From Bacteroidales bacterium (GTDB lineage Bacteria > Bacteroidota > Bacteroidia > Bacteroidales > FEN-979): 41,523 bases of DNA. The notes under the pieces are model-generated. The model did not search any database and was not told where the DNA came from. It worked only from the letters and a program-made list of their open reading frames with translations. The position numbers and the translations under genes were made by a program. Position 1 is the stretch's first letter. Each line of letters opens with the position of its first letter. Positions 8,813 through 16,632 of the stretch are shown piece by piece. Where the stretch lies: assembly GCA_014860625.1 (NCBI GenBank), contig JACZJJ010000115.1, forward strand, positions 1 to 41,523. The letters run 5' to 3'.

Positions 8813-9278
8813 GATTTGATTCTCCTTTTTTACGAATTATTAATTGATGATGATAGCTACCTTCCCTGACCATTTTCTTGCCACAGGCAGGACATACCTG
8901 TTGCCGGCAGGGACAACCTGTACGGTGGCTGACCCGTGTATCACATTTCGGGCAGATACAATACCTTGTCATTTCCTGGCTCTCTTTTTCCATCGTATAA
9001 TCTCCTCCTTCGATAATAATTGCTTTACCCAGTGCAAATGCCTCCGCAATTGTTTGCCGTGCCTTTTCATAAACACGGGTTAAGGTGGGGCGGGATATAC
9101 CCATTTCAATGGCAGCTTCAGCATGCGTCAGACCCAAATGATCGACCAGCCTGAATGCCTCAAATTCTTCCATCAGAAGGATAACTTTCCGGAGACCTTT
9201 GGACGGAATGCCAAATGGCCGGAATCCTTCCATAACAGGAGGTTGGGCGATAAGTCTTTTACACTTTGGGCGGGACAT
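8787..9278 (-). CDS. DUF134 domain-containing protein (HTH, putative DNA-binding) with C-terminal zinc-ribbon-like region
   Basis: MSRPKCKRLIAQPPVMEGFRPFG...MEEFEAFRLVDHLGLTHAEAAIEMGISRPTLTRVYEKARQTIAEAFALGKAIIIEGGDY; CPKC/CPCRQQVCPAC. Confidence 0.9.
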   Translation of the reverse strand: MSRPKCKRLIAQPPVMEGFRPFGIPSKGLRKVILLMEEFEAFRLVDHLGLTHAEAAIEMGISRPTLTRVYEKARQTIAEAFALGKAIIIEGGDYTMEKESQEMTRYCICPKCDTRVSHRTGCPCRQQVCPACGKKMVREGSYHHQLIIRKKGESNHEDRSTKQ

Positions 9279-9285
9279 TTCGGTA

Positions 9286-9293
9286 CAAACGTA
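9286..9293 (-). promoter_or_regulatory. candidate -7 box TACGTTTG for DUF134-NifX-like operon
   Basis: reverse complement of caaacgta; a TTTG (9316-9319, minus) lies 22 nt upstream as a possible -33. Confidence 0.4.
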
Positions 9294-9325
9294 CTAAACA
9301 TTATGATCATATGTTCAAAAAAAGA

Positions 9326-9341
9326 TGTGATACTTATCACA
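9326..9341. promoter_or_regulatory. candidate CRP/FNR-superfamily operator TGTGA-TACTTA-TCACA
   Basis: Perfect TGTGA-N6-TCACA inverted repeat (8-bp arms when extended: ATGTGATA CT TATCACAT) in a divergent intergenic region. Confidence 0.5.
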
Positions 9342-9422
9342 TTTCATACAGAGTTCTCCCAAACAAAACATAGAATCCGTAACTTCGTAGTGTTTAAAAT
9401 ATTCATCCAATCTAATTTCGAT

Positions 9423-10250
9423 ATGACCTCTCTGCCCAGAACCTGCCTGAAGATATTCCCGGGACTGCTTCTCATAATTGGGTTGGTCCTCCCCGGATGC
9501 AAAAAAGATAACAATGAACCAGATCCCACGCCTTCATTCGGAGGTATTAGTATCCAGTTCAACCATCATTTCAAAGGTGTGCCTTTGATTTTGGATTCAC
9601 TTGCCTGGAGCGATGATTACAACAATTCATTCGAGATCAACGAACTGCAGTATTTCATCTCTGATATCAGGCTTCATCTCCATGGTGGCGGGGCATACCA
9701 GGTTGCCACGGATGACGGCATCCATTATGTTGATGCACGCATCCCGGAGTCGCACCAGTGGTACCCGGCCGACCAGATTCCTCAGGGTGAATACGATTCT
9801 CTCTCGTTCACCTTTGGCCTTAGCGCAGTGAAGAACCTGTCAAACCGATTTCCCGATCCTCCCGAACGTGACATGTTCTGGCCTGAACTTCTGGGAGGGG
9901 GATACCACTACATGAAGCTAAACTCGAAATGGAAAAATGATACAGTACCCGAACTACGACCCTTCATGATGCATTTGGGGATCGGACAGCTTTATGACCC
10001 TGAGAAACCCGATTCGATCATTGGGTATGTGCAGAATTTCTTTACTGTGAAACTGGATAACTCCTCCTTCACGATTGAGGCCGGAAAACAGAAAACCCTG
10101 GTGATGACGATGAACCTGGAGCACTGGTATAATGGTCCGCCCAATGCGTTCAACCTGGCCCTGATGCCGATGGGCATCATGCAGAACCAACCGATGATGC
10201 ATGCCGTTTGCCTGAATGGGAGGGGAGTGTTTTCAGTGAAGATTGAATGA
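9423..10250 (+). CDS. MbnP-like family lipoprotein
   Basis: Lipoprotein signal LLLIIGLVLPGCKKDN; SIQFNHHFKGVPL...FEINELQYFISDIRL...; RDMFWPELLGGGYHYMKLNSKW; followed by a diheme peroxidase gene. Confidence 0.8.
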   Translation: MTSLPRTCLKIFPGLLLIIGLVLPGCKKDNNEPDPTPSFGGISIQFNHHFKGVPLILDSLAWSDDYNNSFEINELQYFISDIRLHLHGGGAYQVATDDGIHYVDARIPESHQWYPADQIPQGEYDSLSFTFGLSAVKNLSNRFPDPPERDMFWPELLGGGYHYMKLNSKWKNDTVPELRPFMMHLGIGQLYDPEKPDSIIGYVQNFFTVKLDNSSFTIEAGKQKTLVMTMNLEHWYNGPPNAFNLALMPMGIMQNQPMMHAVCLNGRGVFSVKIE

Positions 10251-10254
10251 TACT

Positions 10255-10304
10255 TGATACGCGATACGCGATATGAGATCCGGAATACGCGATCCGGGAT
10301 ATTG
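10255..10304. repeat. low-complexity GATACGCGATACG / GATCCGG word repeat
   Basis: tgatacgcgatacgcgatatgagatccggaatacgcgatccgggatattg; shares a 22-mer (21/22) with the reverse complement of a stretch inside the glycosyltransferase CDS. Confidence 0.85.
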
Positions 10305-10312
10305 TATCTTTG
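10305..10312 (+). promoter_or_regulatory. candidate -7 box TATCTTTG for diheme peroxidase gene
   Basis: TAnnTTTG match 22 bp upstream of GTG start. Confidence 0.45.
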
Positions 10313-10331
10313 CCAACTGCCAACTGCTAAC
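10312..10331. repeat. heptamer repeat (TGCCAAC family), short copy
   Basis: gccaactgccaactgctaac between -7 box and start codon. Confidence 0.7.
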
Positions 10332-10333
10332 TT

Positions 10334-11461
10334 GTGAAAAAGTTCATCCTATATATCGTCCCGCTCCTAGCCCTGGTTTCATGTAAGAAAACAGAGCCGT
10401 CCGGACCGTCGTTTCAGCCAACTCCTTACACCATTGAGATTCCCTTTCGTTTTCCGACACAATTGAACATCCCTGCTGATAACCCGATGACGGTTGAGGG
10501 AATTGACCTAGGAAGAAAACTCTTTTATGACGGCCGTATCTCAGGTAGTACTCATCCCGATTCGATGATGACCTGCGCCACCTGTCACCTGCAGTCACGG
10601 TCATTTGAATGCGGGATGGATCATCCGAAGTTCACCGGTGGGCATCCGTTTGGGGTTACGGGGATTCCAACTCCTCATTTCATGATGCCGATGATCAACC
10701 TGGTATGGACCCATACGGGGTATCTGTGGAATGGACGGGTTTATCCTGACAACCCGGCATCCGGCATCCGGCAGTTGGAAGATCTGGTATGGATGGCTAT
10801 TGTGGCGCCGCACGAGATGAACAGCGATACCAACAAGGCAAAAGCCTTGATCCAGAGCATTCCCGGATATCCTGAACTTTTCGAGAAAGCATTTGGCAGT
10901 TCTACAGTCACAGCAAAGAATATGGGGAGGGCAATCGCTCAGTTTGTTCGAACACTGATCAGTGCAGATTCTAAGTTCGACCATTATCTCAGGGGCCAGG
11001 TTCAACTGACACCAGAAGAACTTCATGGATATGTGCTTTTCATGACTGAGGAGGGGGGTGATTGTTTCCATTGCCATGGTGGCGAGGGAAATCCTCTCTT
11101 TACTACCAATCTCTTTTACAACAACGGAAAAGATTCTGTATTTACCGATCCCCGCGACCGCTACCAGGTTTCAGGCGACCCCTCCGACATAGGGGCATAC
11201 AAAGCTCCTACGCTTCGCAACCTGATTTTTACAGCCCCCTATATGCATGACGGCAGGTTCAAGACCATCGACGAGGTTCTAGACTTTTACAGTTCAGGGC
11301 TCGTATGGTCGTCATACGTAAATCCCCTGATGCACCACATTTCTACCGGCGGGAATCAATTGACTGCAGACGAGAGAGCCAGTATGAAAGCCTTTTTGCT
11401 GACACTGACTGATAGTGCTTTTGTGATAAATCCTGCTTTCGCGATGCCTGATCTGCCATGA
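10334..11461 (+). CDS. diheme cytochrome c peroxidase / MauG (MbnH-like) family lipoprotein
   Basis: Two CXXCH motifs (CATCH, CFHCH); LGRKLFYDGRIS; lipobox LALVSCKKTE; APYMHDGRFKTIDEVLDFY. Confidence 0.93.
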   Translation: MKKFILYIVPLLALVSCKKTEPSGPSFQPTPYTIEIPFRFPTQLNIPADNPMTVEGIDLGRKLFYDGRISGSTHPDSMMTCATCHLQSRSFECGMDHPKFTGGHPFGVTGIPTPHFMMPMINLVWTHTGYLWNGRVYPDNPASGIRQLEDLVWMAIVAPHEMNSDTNKAKALIQSIPGYPELFEKAFGSSTVTAKNMGRAIAQFVRTLISADSKFDHYLRGQVQLTPEELHGYVLFMTEEGGDCFHCHGGEGNPLFTTNLFYNNGKDSVFTDPRDRYQVSGDPSDIGAYKAPTLRNLIFTAPYMHDGRFKTIDEVLDFYSSGLVWSSYVNPLMHHISTGGNQLTADERASMKAFLLTLTDSAFVINPAFAMPDLP

Positions 11462-11521
11462 AAATACTAATTTTACACTTCGCCATTGTACCATTTTACC
11501 ATTTTTCATTTGATTTGATCC

Positions 11522-12343
11522 GTGATCTGTTTCCCCAACGCAAAGATAAACCTCGGCCTTCATGTCGTTGAAAAACGACCTGACGGGTTTCATAACATTG
11601 AAACGGTATTCTACCCCGTCAACCTGTGTGATACACTGGAGATCATTTCTGGTGAGAACGATACCGTTAAATTTACCACATCCGGATTGCCGATTCCCGG
11701 TGAGCCAGCGGGAAACTTAATTCCGAAAGCCTATAACCTGCTCTTCTCCCGCATCCAGTCATCCAGTGATCCAGGATCCAGGATCCATCTCCACAAAGTA
11801 ATCCCTACCGGCGCCGGTCTTGGAGGTGGTTCGTCAGATGCCGCCTATACGCTGAAACTCCTGAACGACCTATGGCAATTGAATTTGTCAGTTCCTCACC
11901 TGCAACATTTCGCCAGGCAATTGGGCAGTGATTGTGCCTTTTTCATCGAAAACAAACCTGTGGTAGCAACCGGAAGGGGCGACCATTTTGAATCCATCGA
12001 CCTTGACCTTTCAGGATACCAGATCGTGGTTGCAGTTCCCCCGGTTCATGTAAGTACCCCGGAAGCGTATGGAATGGTCACTCCGCAAAAACCCTTCCGG
12101 TCATTGGCGGATATCATCAAACAGCCAATAGAAACCTGGAGAGGAAATCTGGTGAATGATTTTGAAGAGCCTGTGATGAACAAATTTCCTGTGATACGCG
12201 AGATCAATGAGGAGCTCTACAACCAGGGAGCTCTTTATGCCGCCATGAGCGGAAGCGGGTCGGCGGTATTCGGCTTGTTCAGTCCTCAGTTGGCTGTGGG
12301 CAGTTGGCAGTTTGATAGCTCGATACGCGTTTACTTACTATAG
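11522..12343 (+). CDS. ispE: 4-(cytidine 5'-diphospho)-2-C-methyl-D-erythritol kinase
   Basis: FPNAKINLGLHVVEKRPDGFHNIETVFYPV; GAGLGGGSSDAAYTLKLLN; MSGSGSAVFGLF; GTG start. Confidence 0.95.
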   Translation: MICFPNAKINLGLHVVEKRPDGFHNIETVFYPVNLCDTLEIISGENDTVKFTTSGLPIPGEPAGNLIPKAYNLLFSRIQSSSDPGSRIHLHKVIPTGAGLGGGSSDAAYTLKLLNDLWQLNLSVPHLQHFARQLGSDCAFFIENKPVVATGRGDHFESIDLDLSGYQIVVAVPPVHVSTPEAYGMVTPQKPFRSLADIIKQPIETWRGNLVNDFEEPVMNKFPVIREINEELYNQGALYAAMSGSGSAVFGLFSPQLAVGSWQFDSSIRVYLL

Positions 12344-12396
12344 ATTCTGGATTCTGCCAACTGCCAACTGCCAACTGCCAATTGCCCACTGCCCAC
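12295..12396. repeat. heptamer repeat (TGCCAAC/TGCCCAC) with an inverted copy, spanning the ispE 3' end
   Basis: gtgggcagttggcag (12297-12311) opposed to ctgccaactgccaactgccaactgccaattgcccactgcccac (12354-12396), which abuts the permease stop codon. Confidence 0.9.
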
Positions 12397-13473
12397 TTAC
12401 CTTGGTGTCCTCCACAACATCAATGCTGCAATCACCATGAATAAAATATTCGGGAGCCAAACAGCCAGCATCGGGGGAACCGTTCCGAATATGCCGAATA
12501 CGGCGGAGATCTGCATAAAGAGGATATAAAAGAAGGTAAGGGCAAGGCCTAAACCGAGGTGATACCCGATCCCTCCCCGTACTTTTCGAGAAGATACTGC
12601 CACTCCGATCAGGGTGAGTATGATCGTGGCAAAGGGGTGAGCGATGCGTTCGTATTGCTTAACCTGGTAGTGCACCACATCGGGATCGCCGCGAAGAATC
12701 TTTTTATCGATCATATCATTCAGCTTCAGGTATCCCAGTACTTTTATCTCTTCAACATCTTCAACGAAATCTCCTGGTTTTATCGGGAGAAGGGTGTCGA
12801 GGCTGGTCCCTTTCGTAATACACTCCTCCAGTCCATTGATCTCTCGTGTGAAGTAGTTTTCGATCCGCCATTTTTCTGAAACGGAATCGTATGTGATTTT
12901 ATCTCCCTTTAGTTTGAACGTTAGCGTTTGTCCTTCAAACTTTTCCAGCGAAAACTTCCAGCCGGCATTGTTCTTCAGGTTGAAGTTCTCCATGTATATA
13001 AAGGTGCCCGGACTGATCTGCTTATGGACGTTCATGTCACTGTATCTCCTGGGATCACGGATGTACTTGTTCTCAAACTCAAACATGGTTTGGTTCGTAT
13101 AGGGGATGATGAAGTTTGCCAGCAGAAATGAGAGAACACCAAGAATCAGGGCGGAAACCATAAACGGGACAAGCATCCGCCAGAAACTGATACCGCTGCT
13201 GAGAATGGCGATGATTTCACTCCGCGAAGCCATCCGGGAGGTAAAAAAGATGACTGCGATGAATGTGAGGAGATAGCTGAAAAGATTGACGAAATAGGGG
13301 ATGAAGTTCAGGTAGTAGTCAATGATGATGGCTCCAAAGGGAGCATCATTTTTTAAAAAATCGTCGATCTTCTCGGAGATGTCGAAAACGATCACAATAA
13401 AAATCAGCAGCAGCAGGGTGAAGAAAAAGGTTCCCAGAAACTTTTTGATGATATAGAGGTCGATCTTTTTCAC
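12397..13473 (-). CDS. LptF/LptG family (YjgP/YjgQ) permease
   Basis: KKIDLYIIKKFLGTFFFTLLLLIFIVIVFDISEKIDDFLK; FFTSRMASRSEIIAILSSGISFWRML; PFATIILTLIGVAVSSRKVRGG. GTG at 13473 chosen, 2 nt after the tgt stop; ORF track extends to 13518. Confidence 0.92.
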   Translation of the reverse strand: MKKIDLYIIKKFLGTFFFTLLLLIFIVIVFDISEKIDDFLKNDAPFGAIIIDYYLNFIPYFVNLFSYLLTFIAVIFFTSRMASRSEIIAILSSGISFWRMLVPFMVSALILGVLSFLLANFIIPYTNQTMFEFENKYIRDPRRYSDMNVHKQISPGTFIYMENFNLKNNAGWKFSLEKFEGQTLTFKLKGDKITYDSVSEKWRIENYFTREINGLEECITKGTSLDTLLPIKPGDFVEDVEEIKVLGYLKLNDMIDKKILRGDPDVVHYQVKQYERIAHPFATIILTLIGVAVSSRKVRGGIGYHLGLGLALTFFYILFMQISAVFGIFGTVPPMLAVWLPNILFMVIAALMLWRTPR

Positions 13474-13475
13474 TG

Positions 13476-14606
13476 TCAGAGTCGTTGCATCAGTTGAATT
13501 ACCATTTTCTCTTTCCAACTCCGGAAGGTGCCTTCTACAATCTGTTTGCGGGATTCACGCATCAGCCACATGTAAAAGCCGAGGTTGTGTGCAGTAGCTA
13601 TAATGGCTGCCAGGATCTCTTTGGCGATGAAAAGATGCCTGAGAAAAGCCCGTGAATAAGCCTGATCTGTGAAAATCTCTCCCTCCGGATCCAGGGGAGA
13701 AAAATCGTCCCGCCACTTTTCATTTTTAATATTGATGATTCCCTGTGGCGTAAAAAGCATTCCGTTTCGTCCGTTCCGGGTAGGTATCACACAATCGAAC
13801 ATGTCAACGCCCAGGGCAATATTTTCCAGGATATTTGCCGGGGTCCCCACGCCCATGAGATATCTGGGCTTGTCGGCCGGAAGAATCCGTGTGACAATCT
13901 CTGTCATCTCATACATCACAGGGGCGGGTTCGCCAACAGACAACCCTCCGATGGCATTCCCTTCTGCCTGGCAGGAGGCGATGTATTCAGCCGATTTCTC
14001 TCGCAGGTCTTTGTATACACTCCCCTGCACAATAGGAAACAGGCTCTGGGAATAACCATGCGGACAGGATGTTTTTTCAAACTGGTCGATGCAACGCTTT
14101 AACCACCTGTGTGTCCGGTTCATCGACTTCTCTGCATAGTCGTATTCGCAAGGGAATGGAGTACATTCGTCAAATGCCATGATGATGTCGGCGCCAAGTG
14201 CCCTCTGGATATCAATGGCCGACTCGGGGGTGAAGGTATGTTTCGAGCCGTCGATGTGGGACTGAAACACGACTCCATCCTCCTTAAATTTTCGCATTGC
14301 AGCTAAAGAATAGACCTGGTAGCCGCCACTGTCGGTCAAAACGGGTTTTTCCCATCCATTAAACTTGTGAATCCCTCCTGCAGCAGAAACGATGTCTGCT
14401 CCCGGACGAAGGTACAGATGATAGGTGTTGGAGAGCATGATCTGAGCCTGCACATCGTCGCGAAGCTGGTTCATATGAAGGGCCTTGACAGCTCCTGCTG
14501 TCCCCACCGGCATAAAAAAGGGAGATTCAATGGTTCCGTGGTCGGTCTTCAGCAATCCGGCCCGGGCTGAAGTTCCGGGATCTGTATGGGAGATGGTGAA
14601 GGTCAT
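13476..14606 (-). CDS. tgt: queuine tRNA-ribosyltransferase
   Basis: TFTISHTDPGTSARAGLLKTDHGTIESPFFMPVGTAGAVKAL; LSNTYHLYLRPG; LTDSGGYQV; IGGLSVGEP; MGVGTPANIL. Confidence 0.97.
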   Translation of the reverse strand: MTFTISHTDPGTSARAGLLKTDHGTIESPFFMPVGTAGAVKALHMNQLRDDVQAQIMLSNTYHLYLRPGADIVSAAGGIHKFNGWEKPVLTDSGGYQVYSLAAMRKFKEDGVVFQSHIDGSKHTFTPESAIDIQRALGADIIMAFDECTPFPCEYDYAEKSMNRTHRWLKRCIDQFEKTSCPHGYSQSLFPIVQGSVYKDLREKSAEYIASCQAEGNAIGGLSVGEPAPVMYEMTEIVTRILPADKPRYLMGVGTPANILENIALGVDMFDCVIPTRNGRNGMLFTPQGIINIKNEKWRDDFSPLDPEGEIFTDQAYSRAFLRHLFIAKEILAAIIATAHNLGFYMWLMRESRKQIVEGTFRSWKEKMVIQLMQRL

Positions 14607-14675
14607 GAATTGCGAAGGATCTTCTCTCTGAATGCGCTGAAAGTACGGATATTAATGGTTATCGCAATTTTTTGA

Positions 14676-14683
14676 CAAAGGTA
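14676..14683 (-). promoter_or_regulatory. candidate -7 box TACCTTTG for tgt operon
   Basis: reverse complement of caaaggta, 70 bp upstream of tgt ATG. Confidence 0.35.
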
Positions 14684-14705
14684 GGTTTTATTTTAGGATA
14701 TTGAA

Positions 14706-14713
14706 TAAATTTG
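14706..14713 (+). promoter_or_regulatory. candidate -7 box TAAATTTG for glycosyltransferase-sigma operon
   Basis: TAnnTTTG match 28 bp upstream of ATG. Confidence 0.4.
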
Positions 14714-14740
14714 CCGTTTCCACCTGTTAAATCTTGTTAA

Positions 14741-15946
14741 ATGCCAGATGCACTTATAAACCCAAATCCGATTTTCTTTTCCCTCTTTATCCTCTATGGA
14801 TTTTGTTTCCTTGTGCAGATGGCGTTTTACTGGGGAATCTTCTTAAGAGTTTCACTGATCCGGGATCCGGGATTGGCTTCGCCGAACTCCGCTTCGCTCC
14901 GGTTCGGGATCCGCGATAATATATCTCCGGATCTCGTATCGCGTATCTCGTATCGCGCTACGGGTGTTTCTGTCGTCATCTGTGCCCATAATGAGTACAA
15001 GCACCTGCAGGCAAACCTGCCGCTGATCCTGGAACAGGATTATCCTCTTTATGAGGTGGTGGTGGTAGATCATGCTTCCGATGATGATACATCCTTCCTG
15101 CTGTCTGATCTGGCGGAGAAATACAAGCACCTGAAGGTTGTCTCTATCAGGAAGGACCTTAACTTCTTCACAGGAAAGAAGTTCCCGCTTTCTATCGGGA
15201 TCAAATCTGCCAGGCATGAGATAATTCTTCTCACGGATGCCGATTGTCGCCCGGCAAGCAACCAGTGGGTGAATATGATGCAGGAATCCTTTACCGGCGA
15301 CAAAGAGATCATCCTGGGCTATGGGCCCTATGAGAAACGCAAAGGGCTGCTGAATGCTCTGATACGGTTTGATACTGTGCATGTTGCCATCCAGTACCTC
15401 TCTTTCGCCATGGCAGGAATTCCGTATATGGGAGTTGGTAGAAACCTCGCTTATAAGAAGAGCCTTTTCTATCAGCAGAAAGGATTTATCTCACACTACC
15501 GGATCAACAGCGGCGATGACGATCTCTTTATCAACAGGGTAGCCCGGAAGAAGAATACCGGAGTGCAACGCATCCCCGAATCGTTTACCTATTCGGATCC
15601 CAAAACGTCAGTTGGGAAGTGGTTCACGCAGAAACGGCGCCACATGACTACCGGAACCCACTACAGGTTTGTGCATAAATTTTTACTCGGGCTGTATGGC
15701 GCAGCACAATTGCTCTTCTGGGTGCTGCTGGCAGTTCTTCTTTCATTGAAGTTTTCCTGGGTTGTAGTTTTGGGTGTACTTTTGCTGAAATGGACAAGTC
15801 AGTATATCGTCGTCGGACGATGCATGAACAGGCTTCAGGAAAAAAATCTGATTGCCTGGATACCTCTGCTGGAGTGGATTATGCTCCTGCTCCAGATCGT
15901 GATTGCAGTAACCAATCTCATAGTCAGACCACGTAAATGGAAGTAG
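14741..15946 (+). CDS. glycosyltransferase family 2, membrane-anchored
   Basis: GVSVVICAHNEYKHLQANLPLILEQDYPLYEVVVVDHASDDD; LLTDADCRPAS; C-terminal TM helices. Confidence 0.92.
   Translation: MPDALINPNPIFFSLFILYGFCFLVQMAFYWGIFLRVSLIRDPGLASPNSASLRFGIRDNISPDLVSRISYRATGVSVVICAHNEYKHLQANLPLILEQDYPLYEVVVVDHASDDDTSFLLSDLAEKYKHLKVVSIRKDLNFFTGKKFPLSIGIKSARHEIILLTDADCRPASNQWVNMMQESFTGDKEIILGYGPYEKRKGLLNALIRFDTVHVAIQYLSFAMAGIPYMGVGRNLAYKKSLFYQQKGFISHYRINSGDDDLFINRVARKKNTGVQRIPESFTYSDPKTSVGKWFTQKRRHMTTGTHYRFVHKFLLGLYGAAQLLFWVLLAVLLSLKFSWVVVLGVLLLKWTSQYIVVGRCMNRLQEKNLIAWIPLLEWIMLLLQIVIAVTNLIVRPRKWK
14856..14960. repeat. GATACGCG/GATCCGG word repeat embedded in frame inside the glycosyltransferase CDS
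   Basis: ctgatccgggatccgggattggcttcgccgaactccgcttcgctccggttcgggatccgcgataatatatctccggatctcgtatcgcgtatctcgtatcgcgc. Confidence 0.85.
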
Positions 15947-16542
15947 CAACTCATCTTACCGAAAAGGCTCGACGCGATTACCGGCTGGTCATCGCAGCCC
16001 GTGAAAACGGTGACCAGAAAGCCTATGCCGAGTTGCTTAACAACTACCGCGATTCGCTCTATTTTCTGCTCCTTAAGATGACGAATAATCCGACGGATGC
16101 CGAAGATCTGACGATCGAAGCGTTTGGGAAAGCGTTCAGGAAACTGGATCAATACTCACCAGAATATGCCTTCAGCACCTGGCTGTTTAAGATTGCTGCC
16201 AATAACTGCATCGACTTCCTTCGAAAATCGAAGCGAATCGTCTTCGCTGATAATCCGGGCAGCGATCATGATGAGAGAGACGAATACCCATCAATGGTTG
16301 CCACCACCCTCGATCCGGAAGAGAAAGTGATTGAAAAACAGAAGATCAAACTGATGCGGGAAGTTGTGGAAAAGTTGAAGCCCCACTACCGTAACCTCAT
16401 TGAACTCCGCTATTTCAAGGAGTGGTCGTACGACGAGATTGCCACCGAGCTTGACCTTCCTCTCGGCACAGTCAAAGCCCAGCTTTTTCGCTCCAGAGAG
16501 TTCCTGTATCAGATCCTCAAGCATCAGGAGGAGAAAATTTAA
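15937..16542 (+). CDS. RNA polymerase sigma-70 factor, ECF subfamily
   Basis: DAEDLTIEAFGKAFRKLDQYSPEYAFSTWLFKIAANNCIDFLRK; LIELRYFKEWSYDEIATELDLPLGTVKAQLFRSREFL. Confidence 0.95.
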   Translation: MEVATHLTEKARRDYRLVIAARENGDQKAYAELLNNYRDSLYFLLLKMTNNPTDAEDLTIEAFGKAFRKLDQYSPEYAFSTWLFKIAANNCIDFLRKSKRIVFADNPGSDHDERDEYPSMVATTLDPEEKVIEKQKIKLMREVVEKLKPHYRNLIELRYFKEWSYDEIATELDLPLGTVKAQLFRSREFLYQILKHQEEKI

Positions 16543-16630
16543 GTAGGGTGGTAGGGAGGTAGGGAAGTGATGAGGGTATGAGGGTATGAGAGTATCACTG
16601 CCCACTGCCCATTGCCCACTGCCCACTGGA
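16541..16630. repeat. composite low-complexity element: (GTAGGG)n - (GTATGAGG)n - (CACTGCC)n
   Basis: taagtagggtggtagggaggtagggaagtgatgagggtatgagggtatgagagtatcactgcccactgcccattgcccactgcccactgg; same module order as 24304-24414. Confidence 0.92.
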
Positions 16631-16632
16631 TC

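Noticed and set aside
15937-16542. ECF sigma overlapping the GT2 gene as a novel signalling pair
   Set aside because: Only a 10-bp operon overlap; no anti-sigma or partner protein visible, so nothing beyond ordinary operon packing is supported.
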